A DNA stretch of 40,283 nucleotides from Marinobacter goseongensis (GTDB taxonomy: Bacteria; Pseudomonadota; Gammaproteobacteria; Pseudomonadales; Oleiphilaceae), in assembly GCF_023156235.1 (NCBI RefSeq), contig NZ_JAKZAI010000021.1, positions 1 to 40,283 of the forward strand, in the 5' to 3' direction. The stretch's first letter is position 1, and every line of letters starts with the position of its first letter. The translations under genes were made by a program, and so were the position numbers. The notes under the pieces were generated by a model. It made no database searches. It saw only the letters and a program-made list of their open reading frames with translations, and was not told the origin of the DNA. This document shows positions 18,130 through 27,925 of this stretch, piece after piece.

Positions 18130-18801
18130 GTGACGCTCATTCGCCTCATTCTCAGTGTTCTCGTTGTCGTCTCCTCCGTAGCGGTTGCCCAGGCGAGAAC
18201 CGTGTACGTCGATGACCAGCTCTACCTGCCGGTCCGGTCAGGCCCGGGCTCCCAATACCGAATCATTGAAAATGCGGTACCCAGCGGCACCGCGCTGCAA
18301 GTTCTTGAAGGTGAGAACGAAAATTACACCCGGGTGCGCACCCCCAAAGGCAACGATGGCTGGGTGTCGACGCAATACCTCAGCGATACCCCCATTGCAC
18401 GAGACCTTCTTCAGCGTGCCACCCGCAACCTGGAGAGCGCACGCAGTGAGCTCAACCAGACCCGGGAGCAGCTGAAAGAAGTCACCGCAGAGCGGGACGA
18501 ACTGCGCAACTCCGAGACGTCACTGTCAGGCCGCACGGAACAATTGCAGCAGGAGCTGAGCCGCATCAAGGAAGTGGCTGCTGATTCCCTGAATCTTCAG
18601 CAACGAAATGGCGAACTGCGTGAAGAGAACCAGAAACTGCGGAACGATCTGGAAGTACTCACCGCCGAGAACGAGCGTCTTGAAGCCAGCAAGGAATCCG
18701 ATTTCATGCTGCTGGGCGCTGCACTGGTGCTGGGCGGGGTTCTGCTTGCCCTGATTATTCCAATGCTCAAACCAACAAGAAAAACCGATAACTGGGCGTA
18801 A
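18130..18801 (+). CDS. SH3 and coiled-coil membrane protein (TIGR04211 type)
   Basis: The 223-residue protein has a signal peptide (about 1-21, ending AQA), a bacterial SH3 domain (about 23-86, LPVRSGPGSQYRIIE and GWVSTQYL), a long coiled coil (about 93-188) and one C-terminal transmembrane helix (about 192-212) followed by a short basic tail. The SH3 domain would lie in the periplasm, likely touching peptidoglycan. This architecture matches the TIGR04211 family, whose function is not known. The start is GTG at 18130, nine bases after AGGA. A PilZ gene follows five bases later. Confidence 0.82.
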   Translation: MTLIRLILSVLVVVSSVAVAQARTVYVDDQLYLPVRSGPGSQYRIIENAVPSGTALQVLEGENENYTRVRTPKGNDGWVSTQYLSDTPIARDLLQRATRNLESARSELNQTREQLKEVTAERDELRNSETSLSGRTEQLQQELSRIKEVAADSLNLQQRNGELREENQKLRNDLEVLTAENERLEASKESDFMLLGAALVLGGVLLALIIPMLKPTRKTDNWA

Positions 18802-18805
18802 CTCT

Positions 18806-19096
18806 ATGAAAGATTATTCGGAAAAGCGCGATTTCCATCGCATGCAGGTGAACTCCGAGATCGAAATCACCAACAGCAAAGGTGAAACGTTTATCGGCAC
18901 CTGCCGCGACCTGAGCGCCGCCGGCATGCAGTTGTACGTTGACCGCCCGGTGGTGGTCGGCGAAGAGCTGAAAACGGTGCTCCGCCCCACCAGCGATCAG
19001 TTTCCACCACTGGAAACGGTCTGCGAGGTGGTTCGCTGCGAACCTGACGGCGAGGGCTTTCTGCTCGGGGCCAACATCAGCGAAGTTACCCGCTGA
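18806..19096 (+). CDS. PilZ domain protein
   Basis: This 96-residue single-domain PilZ protein has both c-di-GMP contact motifs: R8-DFH-R12 (RxxxR) and D35-LS-AAG40 (DxSxxG). It is therefore expected to bind c-di-GMP and relay it to a partner. It is almost contiguous with the SH3/coiled-coil membrane gene, so that protein is a possible partner. A terminator follows directly. The controlled process cannot be read from the sequence. Confidence 0.9.
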   Translation: MKDYSEKRDFHRMQVNSEIEITNSKGETFIGTCRDLSAAGMQLYVDRPVVVGEELKTVLRPTSDQFPPLETVCEVVRCEPDGEGFLLGANISEVTR

Positions 19097-19100
19097 CACA

Positions 19101-19128
19101 AAAACGGCGGCCATTGGCCGCCGTTTTT
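19101..19128. terminator. Bidirectional terminator between the PilZ gene and rraA
   Basis: A long stem, AAAACGGCGGCC pairing with GGCCGCCGTTTT around a tiny ATT-type loop, has an A-run before it and a T-run after it. It can therefore end transcripts from both sides. Confidence 0.9.
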
Positions 19129-19155
19129 GTTGGTATTACCGCTCTCTGACACGCA

Positions 19156-19635
19156 TCAGACCAGCGGCTTCTCGGACACGATAATGCCATTGTTGTCGGC
19201 ATACACGTAGTGACCGGGCTGAAAGGTCACACCGTGGAAGGTCACCGGCACGTTCAGATCCCCCAGGCCGCGTTTTTCGCTCTTGCGCGGAAAGGTTCCC
19301 AGCGCCTGCACGCCCAGTGCAGTGTTGCCGATTTCCTCCACATCGCGCACGCAGCCATAAATGATCAGGCCGGCCCAGCCGTTGCTCGCGGCCTTTTCTG
19401 CCAGCATATCACCCAGCAGTGCGTGGCGCTTCGACGCACCACCGTCCACCACCATGACCCGGCCGTTGCCCGGTAGACCCACCTGCTCCTTTACCACGGA
19501 GTTGTCTTCAAAGCATTTTACGGTCACGATCTCACCGCCAAAGGCCTTGATACCGCCGTAGTTGTTGAAGCCGGGCTCAGCGACCAGCACTTCCGGAAAT
19601 TCGTCACACAGGTCCGGGGTTATGATATCCGTCAC
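19156..19635 (-). CDS. rraA: RraA family protein, regulator of RNase E
   Basis: The 159-residue protein forms the RraA trimer fold; RraA of E. coli binds the C-terminal part of RNase E and inhibits it. Conserved parts are [42 protein letters not shown] and [22 protein letters not shown]. The same fold with the G-x20-R-D motif also occurs in hydroxy-methyl-oxoglutarate aldolases, so an aldolase role cannot be excluded. It follows ppsA by 30 bases and is probably co-transcribed. That it lies 3 kb from rne fits a shared regulatory theme but is not proof. Confidence 0.9.
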   Translation of the reverse strand: MTDIITPDLCDEFPEVLVAEPGFNNYGGIKAFGGEIVTVKCFEDNSVVKEQVGLPGNGRVMVVDGGASKRHALLGDMLAEKAASNGWAGLIIYGCVRDVEEIGNTALGVQALGTFPRKSEKRGLGDLNVPVTFHGVTFQPGHYVYADNNGIIVSEKPLV

Positions 19636-19665
19636 GTTGTTACTCTCCTTCTCCGGGAAATGAAT

Positions 19666-22038
19666 TCAGTCGATCTTCTCGTCGGCCAGGAAGAACCAGG
19701 TATCCAGTACCGAATCCGGGTTCAGTGACACCGTATCGATCCCCTGATCCATCAGCCACTTGGCCAGATCCGGATGGTCCGACGGACCCTGCCCGCAAAT
19801 GCCGATGTATTTGTTGGCTTTCTTGCAGGCCTGGATGGCGTTGGACAGCAGAGCCTTGACCGCATCGTTACGCTCATCAAACAGGTGCGCGATGATGCCG
19901 GAATCCCGGTCCAGACCGAGGGTAAGCTGGGTCAGATCGTTGGAGCCGATGGAGAAGCCATCAAAATGCTCCAGGAACTGATCCGCCAGAATGGCGTTGG
20001 CCGGCAGCTCGCACATCATGATCACGCGCAGTCCGTTGTCGCCACGCTTGAGACCATTTTCCGCCAGCAGGCTGACCACCTGTTCCGCTTCACCAACGGT
20101 GCGCACAAACGGCACCATCACTTCCACGTTGGTCAGACCCATCTCGTTGCGCACCTTTTTCAGGGCACGGCACTCGAGCTCGAAGCAGTCACGGAAGGTT
20201 TCGGAAATGTAGCGGGAGGCGCCACGGAAGCCCAGCATCGGGTTTTCTTCATCCGGCTCGTACAGCGTGCCGCCGATCAGGTTGGCGTATTCGTTGGACT
20301 TGAAGTCCGACAGCCGAACAATCACCTTCTTCGGCGCAAATGCAGCCGCCAGGGTGGAAATGCCCTCCACCAGCTTGTCCACGTAGAAATCCACCGGGGA
20401 ATCGTAGCCTGAAATGCGCTTCTCAACGGTTTGCTTGATGTCACGCGGCAGGCCGTCGAAGTTCAGCAATGCCTTCGGGTGCACACCGATCATGCGGTTG
20501 ATGATGAACTCCAGACGGGCCAGCCCCACCCCTTCGTTGGGCAGTGCCTGAAAATCAAACGCCCGGTCCGGGTTGCCGACGTTCATCATGATTTTGAACG
20601 GAATAGCCGGCATGGAGTCCACGGTGTTTTCCCGCAATTCGAAGTCCAGCGCGCCCTCGTAGATCATGCCGGTGTCGCCTTCCGCGCAGGAAACCGTCAC
20701 GGCCTGGCCGTCTTTCAGCACTTCGGTGGCGTCACCACAACCCACCACCGCCGGAATACCCAGTTCGCGGGCGATGATGGCGGCGTGGCAGGTGCGCCCG
20801 CCGCGATCCGTCACAATGGCGGAGGCCCGCTTCATGACCGGCTCCCAGTCCGGATCGGTCATGTCGGTGACCAGTACATCGCCTGGCTGGACCCGGTCCA
20901 TCTCATTGATGCTGTTCACAATCTTGACCGGACCGCTGCCGATCTTGTGGCCGATACTGCGCCCCTCCACCAGCACCTTGCCGGTTTCGTTCAACAGGTA
21001 ACGCTCCATCACGTTGGCAGAGGCGCGGCTCTTGACAGTTTCCGGGCGCGCCTGAACGATGTAGATGCGGCCGTCGTCGCCGTCTTTCGCCCACTCGATG
21101 TCCATCGGGCGCTGGTAATGCTTTTCGATGATCATGGCTTGTTTGGCCAGCTCTTCCACTTCGGCATCGGTGATGCAGAAACGGTTACGGTCTTCCTGCT
21201 CCACCTTCACGGTTTCCACAAACTGACCCTCGCCCGGGCTGGTGTGGTAGATCATCTTGATGGCCTTGCTACCCAGGTTGCGGCGCAGAACCGCAGGGCG
21301 ACCAGCCGCAAGTGTCGGCTTGTGGACGTAGAACTCATCCGGGTTTACCGCACCCTGCACCACGGTTTCGCCGAGGCCGTAGGAACCGGTTACGAACACC
21401 ACATCGCGGAAGCCGGATTCGGTATCCAGGGTAAACATCACACCGCTGGCCGCTGTTTCACTGCGCACCATCTTCTGAATGCCCGCAGACAGCGCCACCA
21501 GCTTGTGATCAAAGCCGTGGTGCACCCGGTAGGAAATCGCGCGGTCGTTAAACAGCGATGCAAACACTTCTTTCACCGATGTGCGCACCTGCTCCAGACC
21601 CACCACGTTCAGGAAGGTTTCCTGCTGGCCGGCAAACGAGGCATCGGGCAGATCTTCCGCGGTGGCGGACGACCGCACGGCCACTGCCATGTGGTCGTTG
21701 CCATCGCGCAGTTTGGCGTAATTGTCTGCCAGCGCTTTATCCAGAGCATCCGGGAACGGAGTGTCGATCACCCACTGACGGATCCGCGCGCCCACTTTCG
21801 CCAGCTCATTGACGTCGTTCACGTCCAGGGCGTCCAGCGCCTGGTCGATTTTGTCTTTCAGACCGTCAGTAGCGAGGAATTCACGGTAGGCGTGGGCCGT
21901 GGTGGCAAAACCACCGGGAACGGTAACACCCGCATTGGCAAGATTACTGATCATTTCACCGAGGGAGGCGTTCTTACCGCCAACCCGGTCAACATCGGAC
22001 ATTCCCAGGTGGTCAAACCAGATAATGTAATCTTCCAA
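19666..22038 (-). CDS. ppsA: Phosphoenolpyruvate synthase
   Basis: PpsA makes PEP from pyruvate with ATP giving AMP and phosphate, the gluconeogenic entry from pyruvate and lactate. The domains are an N-terminal ATP-grasp/pyruvate-binding part ([11 protein letters not shown] at the start), the swivelling phosphohistidine domain with H418 in [21 protein letters not shown], and a C-terminal PEP-binding barrel ([30 protein letters not shown]). I chose TTG at 22038: GGGAG lies seven bases before it and the length of 790 residues matches the family. An ATG at 22059 would place that site inside the gene. It diverges from its regulator gene ppsR. Confidence 0.96.
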   Translation of the reverse strand: MEDYIIWFDHLGMSDVDRVGGKNASLGEMISNLANAGVTVPGGFATTAHAYREFLATDGLKDKIDQALDALDVNDVNELAKVGARIRQWVIDTPFPDALDKALADNYAKLRDGNDHMAVAVRSSATAEDLPDASFAGQQETFLNVVGLEQVRTSVKEVFASLFNDRAISYRVHHGFDHKLVALSAGIQKMVRSETAASGVMFTLDTESGFRDVVFVTGSYGLGETVVQGAVNPDEFYVHKPTLAAGRPAVLRRNLGSKAIKMIYHTSPGEGQFVETVKVEQEDRNRFCITDAEVEELAKQAMIIEKHYQRPMDIEWAKDGDDGRIYIVQARPETVKSRASANVMERYLLNETGKVLVEGRSIGHKIGSGPVKIVNSINEMDRVQPGDVLVTDMTDPDWEPVMKRASAIVTDRGGRTCHAAIIARELGIPAVVGCGDATEVLKDGQAVTVSCAEGDTGMIYEGALDFELRENTVDSMPAIPFKIMMNVGNPDRAFDFQALPNEGVGLARLEFIINRMIGVHPKALLNFDGLPRDIKQTVEKRISGYDSPVDFYVDKLVEGISTLAAAFAPKKVIVRLSDFKSNEYANLIGGTLYEPDEENPMLGFRGASRYISETFRDCFELECRALKKVRNEMGLTNVEVMVPFVRTVGEAEQVVSLLAENGLKRGDNGLRVIMMCELPANAILADQFLEHFDGFSIGSNDLTQLTLGLDRDSGIIAHLFDERNDAVKALLSNAIQACKKANKYIGICGQGPSDHPDLAKWLMDQGIDTVSLNPDSVLDTWFFLADEKID

Positions 22039-22067
22039 AGCACGTCTCCCTTGATTCATTAGAGCAA

Positions 22068-22082
22068 ACTGCGCTGCGCAGT
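22068..22082. promoter_or_regulatory. Palindrome between ppsA and ppsR, possible operator
   Basis: ACTGCGC-T-GCGCAGT is a perfect inverted repeat with a single central base in the 124-base divergent region. Its position 30 bases before the ppsA start suits an operator or a leader hairpin. No regulator is identified. Confidence 0.4.
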
Positions 22083-22162
22083 CTCGAACTTGGCGTGTAT
22101 GATACTGTAACCTGTGGCAATTACCTAGGGTACCCGTCGAATCCGGAGCCGGACGAACTACC

Positions 22163-22978
22163 ATGAAACGAACTGCATTCTTTATCTCTGACGGCACCGG
22201 CCTGACCGCCGAAGCCCTCGGCAACAGCCTGCTGGCCCAGTTTGAAAAAATCGATTTTGAGCGCGTGACCGTGCCCTACATCGACGATCAGGGCAAGGCG
22301 CGTGACATGGTCAAGCGCATCAACAAGGCATCGGAAACCGACCAGAGTCGACCGCTGGTTTTCGACACCATCGTGAACGGCGACATCCGTGACATTATCT
22401 CCACCGCTGACGGATTCATGGTGGACATTTTCGGCACCTTCCTGAATCCGCTAGAGCAGGAACTGCAGTCATCGTCGTCCTACTCGGTGGGTAAATCCCA
22501 CGCCATCAGCAACGAAGGCAGTTACGAGCGCCGCATCAAGGCGGTTAACTTCGCCCTGGACAACGATGATGGCGCGCGCACTCGCCACTACGACGAGGCA
22601 GATCTGATTCTGGTGGGCGCCTCGCGCAGCGGGAAAACCCCCACGTGCCTTTACCTGGCGCTGCAATATGGGGTGAAAGCCGCGAACTACCCGATTACCG
22701 AGGAAGACCTGGAAGACCAGCAGATGCCCGGGGCCCTGAAACCCCACAAGGAGAAAATCTTTGGGCTGACCATTGAGCCGGAGCGCCTGGCCACCATCCG
22801 GAATGAACGGAAGCCGAACTCACGCTATTCCTCCATGAAGCAGTGCATGCACGAGATCGAGGAGATTGAGCTGATGTATCGCCGTGAGCGGATTCCCTTC
22901 CTCAACACCACGGCCTATTCCGTGGAAGAGATTTCAACCCGGATCATGGTCGCCACCGGGTTGAAACGTAACCGCTGA
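22163..22978 (+). CDS. ppsR: PEP synthase regulatory protein (kinase/pyrophosphorylase)
   Basis: The 271-residue DUF299 protein is the bifunctional enzyme that inactivates PpsA by ADP-dependent phosphorylation of a Thr next to the catalytic His and reactivates it by phosphate-dependent removal. The start [18 protein letters not shown] and the P-loop [15 protein letters not shown] are diagnostic. It is divergent to ppsA, the usual arrangement in gammaproteobacteria. The PpsA motif TCH (417-418) supplies the expected Thr-Cys-His target. Confidence 0.95.
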   Translation: MKRTAFFISDGTGLTAEALGNSLLAQFEKIDFERVTVPYIDDQGKARDMVKRINKASETDQSRPLVFDTIVNGDIRDIISTADGFMVDIFGTFLNPLEQELQSSSSYSVGKSHAISNEGSYERRIKAVNFALDNDDGARTRHYDEADLILVGASRSGKTPTCLYLALQYGVKAANYPITEEDLEDQQMPGALKPHKEKIFGLTIEPERLATIRNERKPNSRYSSMKQCMHEIEEIELMYRRERIPFLNTTAYSVEEISTRIMVATGLKRNR

Positions 22979-23006
22979 CTCGTTGGGCCGGCGGTTCAGG
23001 GGCGGA

Positions 23007-25931
23007 TCACAGCTCCTGGATGGCCAGCCCCAGCGCCTCCGCCCTGGCCCGGTTTTCCGGGCTGGTTACCACCGCAACACTGGCCTTCTCCGGCACCAGC
23101 CACTGGCTCGCCACCCGTTTCAGGTCCTCCATTGTCACCGCCAACACCCGCTCACGGAACGTGGCCCGCTGCTCTGGTGTGCGACCAAACAGCTTGTTGT
23201 GGAAGGCATGGCGCGCAGCACCGGCCGGTGAACGCGGCCGGTCCAGCTGCCCCACCACACCGAGAATAGACTCCTCCAGCTCCTGCGGATCGTGTTCGGC
23301 TTCCTGCAACCAGAGCAGCGCGTTGTCGAAATCCTCAAGGGTTTCCTCCATGCGCGGGTCGCGGTACGAGAAGAACCGGAACGCGCCGTTCACGCTGTCC
23401 TGTCCGGCGCCACCACCGTAGGCGCCGCCTTTTTCACGGATCGCCCGGTGCAGGTACCCGTTGCGCAGGAAGCCGCCCAATACCGTCAATGCCGCCGCGT
23501 CGGGATGATCCACCGCCACGGTGTTGTAGGCCTTGGCGCAGAAATTCACCTGAGTCGAGGTCACCCACGCCTCGCGGGTGGCGTAGTTCACCGGTGCCAT
23601 CTTCCAGGGCTCCCCCGCGGTTGCGGCTACCGGCTCCCAGCAGGATTTGAGATCGTCCAGCATCGGGTCGAGCTGATCCTGCTCGCCGATCACCAGGAAT
23701 TCACGGGCCTGCTGGCGAACTTTCTCATGCAGCGCCGCCAGACGATCACAGAACGCCTGCAGCTCCGCCGGATCGTTCAACGCTTTGTCGAGGGCTTTGG
23801 TGCCACGAATGGCTTCCAGACCACCGATGCGGAAGGAAAGCCAGGCGCCCGGGCTCATACCCTGAGACGCAGCCCCCATGGCCAGGCCATGACCACTGCC
23901 GGTGACGGCCTGTTCGCGACGGGCACGAATCTGCGCCACCAGCTCACGCACCCGCTCGGTTTCATCGAAACGGGCCCCGTGGAAAACGTCGTTAAGCAGC
24001 CTGGTCAGCGCACTGCGATTGCGAGCCAACGCCTTACCGTTGAAGATCAGGTAACCGGTCAGGTCCTGGACGTCATCAATCCGCCCCTTGGCGGAAAAGG
24101 ATGCGCTGATACCGCCGGATTCGGCGGAAATGCGGTCCTGCATCTGGAGGTAATCAAGATCGCCGCAGCCCACCTCTGGAATCAACGTGGTGTAATACGG
24201 CAGCAGCAACAGCTCTTCTTCGGTCAGTGCCGGTACCAGCAATACCACCTGCTCGTAAACCAGACCATTGGTGCCACGGGCAAACACCGTTGCGGCGATG
24301 TCGCCGTCGTAGCGGCTTTCCGGCTCCGGCATCTGCAGAGGCACATCAGACAGATCCACCTTGGGCAGGATGGAATCGTCGTCCTTGCGCTGTTGTCGTT
24401 CTTCCAGCGCCTGCGCCCGCTCGACGATCTGGCGCACCTCGTCATCGGTCAGCGCGGCTTTGCGCCGTGCCAGGGCCTCGCGAATGGCCTGCTGACGGTG
24501 GCTTTCCAGCTTCTCGTCAGGACGCAACGTCAGTGTGACCCGATGGGGATTCTCCAGCAGCTTACTGCGAATCAGCCCCGGCACATACTGGGGATCACGG
24601 ATCTTCTCACGCATGTGCGCCAGCACCGGCTCCAGGTCCAGCAGCTCCACCGGATCTCCGCCGTGGACCATCGGCGAAATGGCGCTCATGATCAGTTGCA
24701 GGCCATAGGGGAACTGGTCGCCGGCAATTTCCCGCTGGTGCAGTTCGAGCTGGTGCAGAATGGCTTCCAGGCGATCTTCGCTGACCCCCTCCTCGACCAC
24801 CTTCTGTAGTGTTTCTTCGATCAGCGCTTCGAGTTCCTTGCGCTGCTCCGGCTCGCTGCCTTCAATACCGCACACAAACGTCATCTCGCGGTTGGAGTCC
24901 TCCAGACCGCACATGGGCGATGGCGAATGGCCGATATCAGTGGTTTCCAGAGCCCGCATCAACGGCGACGCACTGTTCTCCAGCAGAACCGCAGAGAGCA
25001 ACTGGCCCTCCAGGTTTTCCTGCAGATCAAAGCTGTGGCCCAGCAGCCAGCCCATCACGATGTGGGTTTTATGGTCGGTGGGTTCGCCCTCGTTGACGGC
25101 GTAACCCTGCTCCACCCTCACCGGCGCAAACAGACGTTTCTCGTCCCGCACCGGCAATTCAATGTCCAGCCGATCAAAGCGCTTCAGCGCCAGCTCCTCG
25201 AAGCGTTCGTGGTGCTCATGGGCGGGAATGTCACCGTAGGTGGCAAAGATGGCGTTACTGGGGTGGTAATGGTGACGATAAAACTTCACCAGATCCTCGT
25301 ACTCCAGATCCACAATGTGGTCCGGCTCACCGCCACTGTTGTAGTGGTAGGTGGTGGTCGGAAACAGGTGGCTCGACAGGTTCTGCCACAACTGGGAGGT
25401 GGCGGAACTCATCGCCCCTTTCATCTCGTTATAGACCACGCCGCGGTAGACCAGATCCGTTGACGGATCCTCCGGCTTGTCGAATTCCAGGCGATGGCCT
25501 TCCTGGGCGAAATCCAGCGGATCCAGCTTGGAGAAAAATACCGAATCCAGATACACCGACAGCAGGTTGTCAAAATCCTTGCGGTTCATGCTGGCGAACG
25601 GATAGGCCGTCCAGTCGCTGCTGGTAAAGGCGTTCATGAAAGTGTTCAGTGAACGGCGGATCATCATGAAAAACGGATCGCGTACCGGGTAACGCTCGCT
25701 GCCGCACAGCGCCGTGTGCTCCAGAATGTGGGCCACGCCGGTCGAATCCATCGGGAAGGTTCGCAGCGCCACAAAGAAAACATTCTCATCATTATCGGCG
25801 GCCAGATGCAGGTGTCGCGCCCCGGTTTTGCGGTGGCGGTACTCTTCCACGGTGACATTCAGCGTGCCGATCTGGTGGCTGCGAAGCTTCTCAAAAGCAG
25901 GATGGGTTGCGTTGTCGATCACAGCGGCCAT
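23007..25931 (-). CDS. M16C family zinc metalloprotease (presequence-protease-like)
   Basis: The 974-residue protein has the inverted zinc motif H68-IL-E71-H72 and the third ligand E169 in YNEMKGA. It has four M16 lobes and an M16C-associated domain in the middle, like mitochondrial PreP and bacterial relatives that degrade short peptides. There is no signal peptide, so it is probably cytoplasmic. AGGA precedes the ATG at a good distance. It is convergent with ppsR. The natural substrates are unknown. Confidence 0.92.
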   Translation of the reverse strand: MAAVIDNATHPAFEKLRSHQIGTLNVTVEEYRHRKTGARHLHLAADNDENVFFVALRTFPMDSTGVAHILEHTALCGSERYPVRDPFFMMIRRSLNTFMNAFTSSDWTAYPFASMNRKDFDNLLSVYLDSVFFSKLDPLDFAQEGHRLEFDKPEDPSTDLVYRGVVYNEMKGAMSSATSQLWQNLSSHLFPTTTYHYNSGGEPDHIVDLEYEDLVKFYRHHYHPSNAIFATYGDIPAHEHHERFEELALKRFDRLDIELPVRDEKRLFAPVRVEQGYAVNEGEPTDHKTHIVMGWLLGHSFDLQENLEGQLLSAVLLENSASPLMRALETTDIGHSPSPMCGLEDSNREMTFVCGIEGSEPEQRKELEALIEETLQKVVEEGVSEDRLEAILHQLELHQREIAGDQFPYGLQLIMSAISPMVHGGDPVELLDLEPVLAHMREKIRDPQYVPGLIRSKLLENPHRVTLTLRPDEKLESHRQQAIREALARRKAALTDDEVRQIVERAQALEERQQRKDDDSILPKVDLSDVPLQMPEPESRYDGDIAATVFARGTNGLVYEQVVLLVPALTEEELLLLPYYTTLIPEVGCGDLDYLQMQDRISAESGGISASFSAKGRIDDVQDLTGYLIFNGKALARNRSALTRLLNDVFHGARFDETERVRELVAQIRARREQAVTGSGHGLAMGAASQGMSPGAWLSFRIGGLEAIRGTKALDKALNDPAELQAFCDRLAALHEKVRQQAREFLVIGEQDQLDPMLDDLKSCWEPVAATAGEPWKMAPVNYATREAWVTSTQVNFCAKAYNTVAVDHPDAAALTVLGGFLRNGYLHRAIREKGGAYGGGAGQDSVNGAFRFFSYRDPRMEETLEDFDNALLWLQEAEHDPQELEESILGVVGQLDRPRSPAGAARHAFHNKLFGRTPEQRATFRERVLAVTMEDLKRVASQWLVPEKASVAVVTSPENRARAEALGLAIQEL

Positions 25932-26030
25932 TCAGTCTATCCTGTCGTTAACAAATTGAGAGTTGTAGGGTAACACGGTCTATCGATTATCATGCATCCG
26001 TCCTGTAACCAGAAGGTAGCGCCCGAATCC

Positions 26031-26504
26031 ATGACCATTGCAGACAGCCATACCACCCCGAAAAAGGGTTCCGTTCAGGCTCCGGAAGTTGCTGCCTGGT
26101 GGGCCGAGCGCCGCCGCTATATCGAGCAGATCCGCAAGGTGCCGGAGGTTCGGCAGCGCTACTGGCGGGAAGCAGCCGTTTACCTGCTGCGGAGAATTCT
26201 CTGGTCGTTCGGCTTTTTCCCGGTGTTTATCGCCTTCTGGGTGCCCTTTGTGCTCTCCAGCTTCAATCCGGTGGTCATGGCCTCGGATCTCATCCCCATG
26301 CTGCAGAACTTCGTGGAATCCAACCCCGAAGTTCAGGCAACCACCTTGAGCACCCTGGCCATTGCCTGGGCCTCTGTGGGCTTCTTCTTTCTGGTGTTCG
26401 ATTTTGTGCTGACCCCGTTCCGCTCACCCTATGAATATGAAGCCGACGTGTATATGCGCTCCTGGGAACAGCTCAATCATGACCAGCTTCCGGCCAAAGT
26501 GTGA
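26031..26504 (+). CDS. Unknown small membrane protein with two helices
   Basis: I do not recognise a named family. The protein of 157 residues has a polar, basic N-terminus (PEVAAWWAERRRYIEQIRKVPEVRQRYWREA) and two hydrophobic segments, about residues 56-78 and 108-131, joined by a loop of about 30 residues, and a polar C-terminus with EYEADVYMRSWEQL. ATG at 26031 is listed; an in-frame ATG at 25992 adds 13 unremarkable residues, and neither has a good ribosome-binding site. It is followed by the PEGA-MORN and receiver-tail genes on the same strand, so it may belong with them. Confidence 0.7.
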   Translation: MTIADSHTTPKKGSVQAPEVAAWWAERRRYIEQIRKVPEVRQRYWREAAVYLLRRILWSFGFFPVFIAFWVPFVLSSFNPVVMASDLIPMLQNFVESNPEVQATTLSTLAIAWASVGFFFLVFDFVLTPFRSPYEYEADVYMRSWEQLNHDQLPAKV

Positions 26505-26606
26505 TACGGCCTGCATTCTCGTTAAGTTCAGACACTTTCTGTTACATAACGTTGCATTCACTGGTTAATATGATGGCGTCCGGAATGCAGGAATGCGAGG
26601 TTTCCC

Positions 26607-27875
26607 ATGGTCGATTTCAGACCCCTTCTGTTCATCAACGCACTGGCCCTCATGCTATTGGTCACGGCAGGGTTTGCCTCGGTGCGCGAGGACAAGCCGC
26701 TGGTTGACGCGTTCAGCGCCGAAGCTCCGACACAGTCCCGGCCTGCCCCGGAACCCGAGCAGTTGTATGAGTCGCCACAGGACACTCCGGTTACCGTAGA
26801 CGCGCCCCGCGAGGCGATCACTGCCGAGCCCTTCTCGATTTCTCCGATGCCGGAAAACCCGACGGTGGTTGCGCGGGCCGAGCCACCCTCCGCTATGAAC
26901 ACCCGCACCGACGTCGCCCCGGAACCCGTGGCACCGCCCCCGAGCACCGGGAAACTGGTGCTACGCTCGAATGTGGTGGGCGACAAGGTCACCATCAATG
27001 GCCGGCAATACGGCGCCACCCGCCTCGACCTGGAACTGGATCCGGGCCGCTATGAGGTCACCATCAGTAAAGACGGCTTCAAACCCTGGAGCCAGACCGT
27101 CGCCATGGAGGCTGGCCAGAACAGAACCCTGATGGGCAAGCTGGAGGCCTACACCACCGTCAATTTCCGCGATGGCACCTGGATTGGCGGCGTGCGCACC
27201 GGCGACGGCAACTACAAAGACAGCAACGGTCTGCGCTATGAAGGGCATTTTGTCGATGGTCAGTTCCACGGCAAAGGCACCGCCTGGTACGCCGACGGTA
27301 GCCGCTACAGCGGCGACTGGAATGAAGGCCGCCGCGAGGGTGAAGGCGAGTGGCGCAGCGCCGACAACAACCGCTACACCGGCCAGTTCCTCGCCGACCA
27401 GTTTCACGGCCAGGGCACCCTCACCCTGGAGAACGGCGACATCCTCACCGGCCAGTGGGCAGAGGGCCGGCTGAACGGTCACGGATCCATGACCACCGCT
27501 GATGGCATGCTTTACGTGGGCGGCTTCCGCAATGATGAGTTCCACGGCAGCGGCAGCCTGACCTACCCCGATGGACGGCATTACGACGGCGAGTTCTCCA
27601 ACGGTGATTTTCACGGCAACGGTGCTGAGGTATTTGCCGACGGCAAAAAATACGAAGGCGAATACATTGAAGGCAAGTTCCACGGCAAGGGCCTGCTACG
27701 CAACCCCAACGGCAGCTCCATCGAAGCCACCTTCAAGCTCGGCGAACCCTACGGCCAGGTCCGCCTGACCACCGCGGCCGGTGAAGTCTTCACCGCCCGC
27801 ACCACAGAACCCGGTGTGTGTTATCGGGACAAGAGTTACCGGGCCACCCAGTGCCCGCAACTGGAAGGCTGGTAA
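26607..27875 (+). CDS. PEGA domain plus MORN repeat protein, membrane anchored
   Basis: The 422-residue protein begins with a signal anchor or signal peptide (about 7-25), then a Pro/Glu-rich disordered linker (about 26-113). A PEGA domain follows (about 115-178; GKLVLRSNVVGDKVTINGRQYG and DPGRYEVTISKDGF). Seven 23-residue MORN repeats (211-371) and a degenerate eighth (372-394) come next, each with the pattern YxGxFxxGxFHGxGxxxxxDG. PEGA domains are found on surface and sensor proteins; MORN repeats can bind lipids or act as scaffolds. GAGG lies six bases before the ATG. The combination suggests a periplasmic or surface scaffold; the function is unknown. Confidence 0.85.
   Translation: MVDFRPLLFINALALMLLVTAGFASVREDKPLVDAFSAEAPTQSRPAPEPEQLYESPQDTPVTVDAPREAITAEPFSISPMPENPTVVARAEPPSAMNTRTDVAPEPVAPPPSTGKLVLRSNVVGDKVTINGRQYGATRLDLELDPGRYEVTISKDGFKPWSQTVAMEAGQNRTLMGKLEAYTTVNFRDGTWIGGVRTGDGNYKDSNGLRYEGHFVDGQFHGKGTAWYADGSRYSGDWNEGRREGEGEWRSADNNRYTGQFLADQFHGQGTLTLENGDILTGQWAEGRLNGHGSMTTADGMLYVGGFRNDEFHGSGSLTYPDGRHYDGEFSNGDFHGNGAEVFADGKKYEGEYIEGKFHGKGLLRNPNGSSIEATFKLGEPYGQVRLTTAAGEVFTARTTEPGVCYRDKSYRATQCPQLEGW
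27237..27788 (+). repeat. Coding 69-bp MORN repeat array
   Basis: Seven consecutive 69-base units (27237-27719) and a degenerate eighth encode the MORN repeats. The conserved part is ttccacggc near the middle of most units. The units differ enough at DNA level to be old, and this is not a CRISPR array, since there are no constant repeats with variable spacers. Confidence 0.85.
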
Positions 27876-27925
27876 GTCATCAGCCCGATAATGAACGCAA
27901 AGCCCTGACAGGTTGAGGTTGTGAC

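Noticed and set aside
20431..22062. 543-codon open frame opposite ppsA
   Set aside because: ppsA is certain on the minus strand; the His-rich translation is a shadow frame.
23292..24809. 505-codon open frame opposite the M16 protease gene
   Set aside because: It is a shadow of a gene with intact HxxEH and domain order.
26531..26560. gttacataac palindrome upstream of the MORN gene as a second Zur box
   Set aside because: The arms are too short and the spacing differs from the GTTATA-N-TATAAC core seen at znuA.
27237..27788. Regular 69-base repeats as a possible CRISPR array
   Set aside because: They encode MORN repeats in one frame, with no constant repeat/spacer structure and no cas genes nearby.
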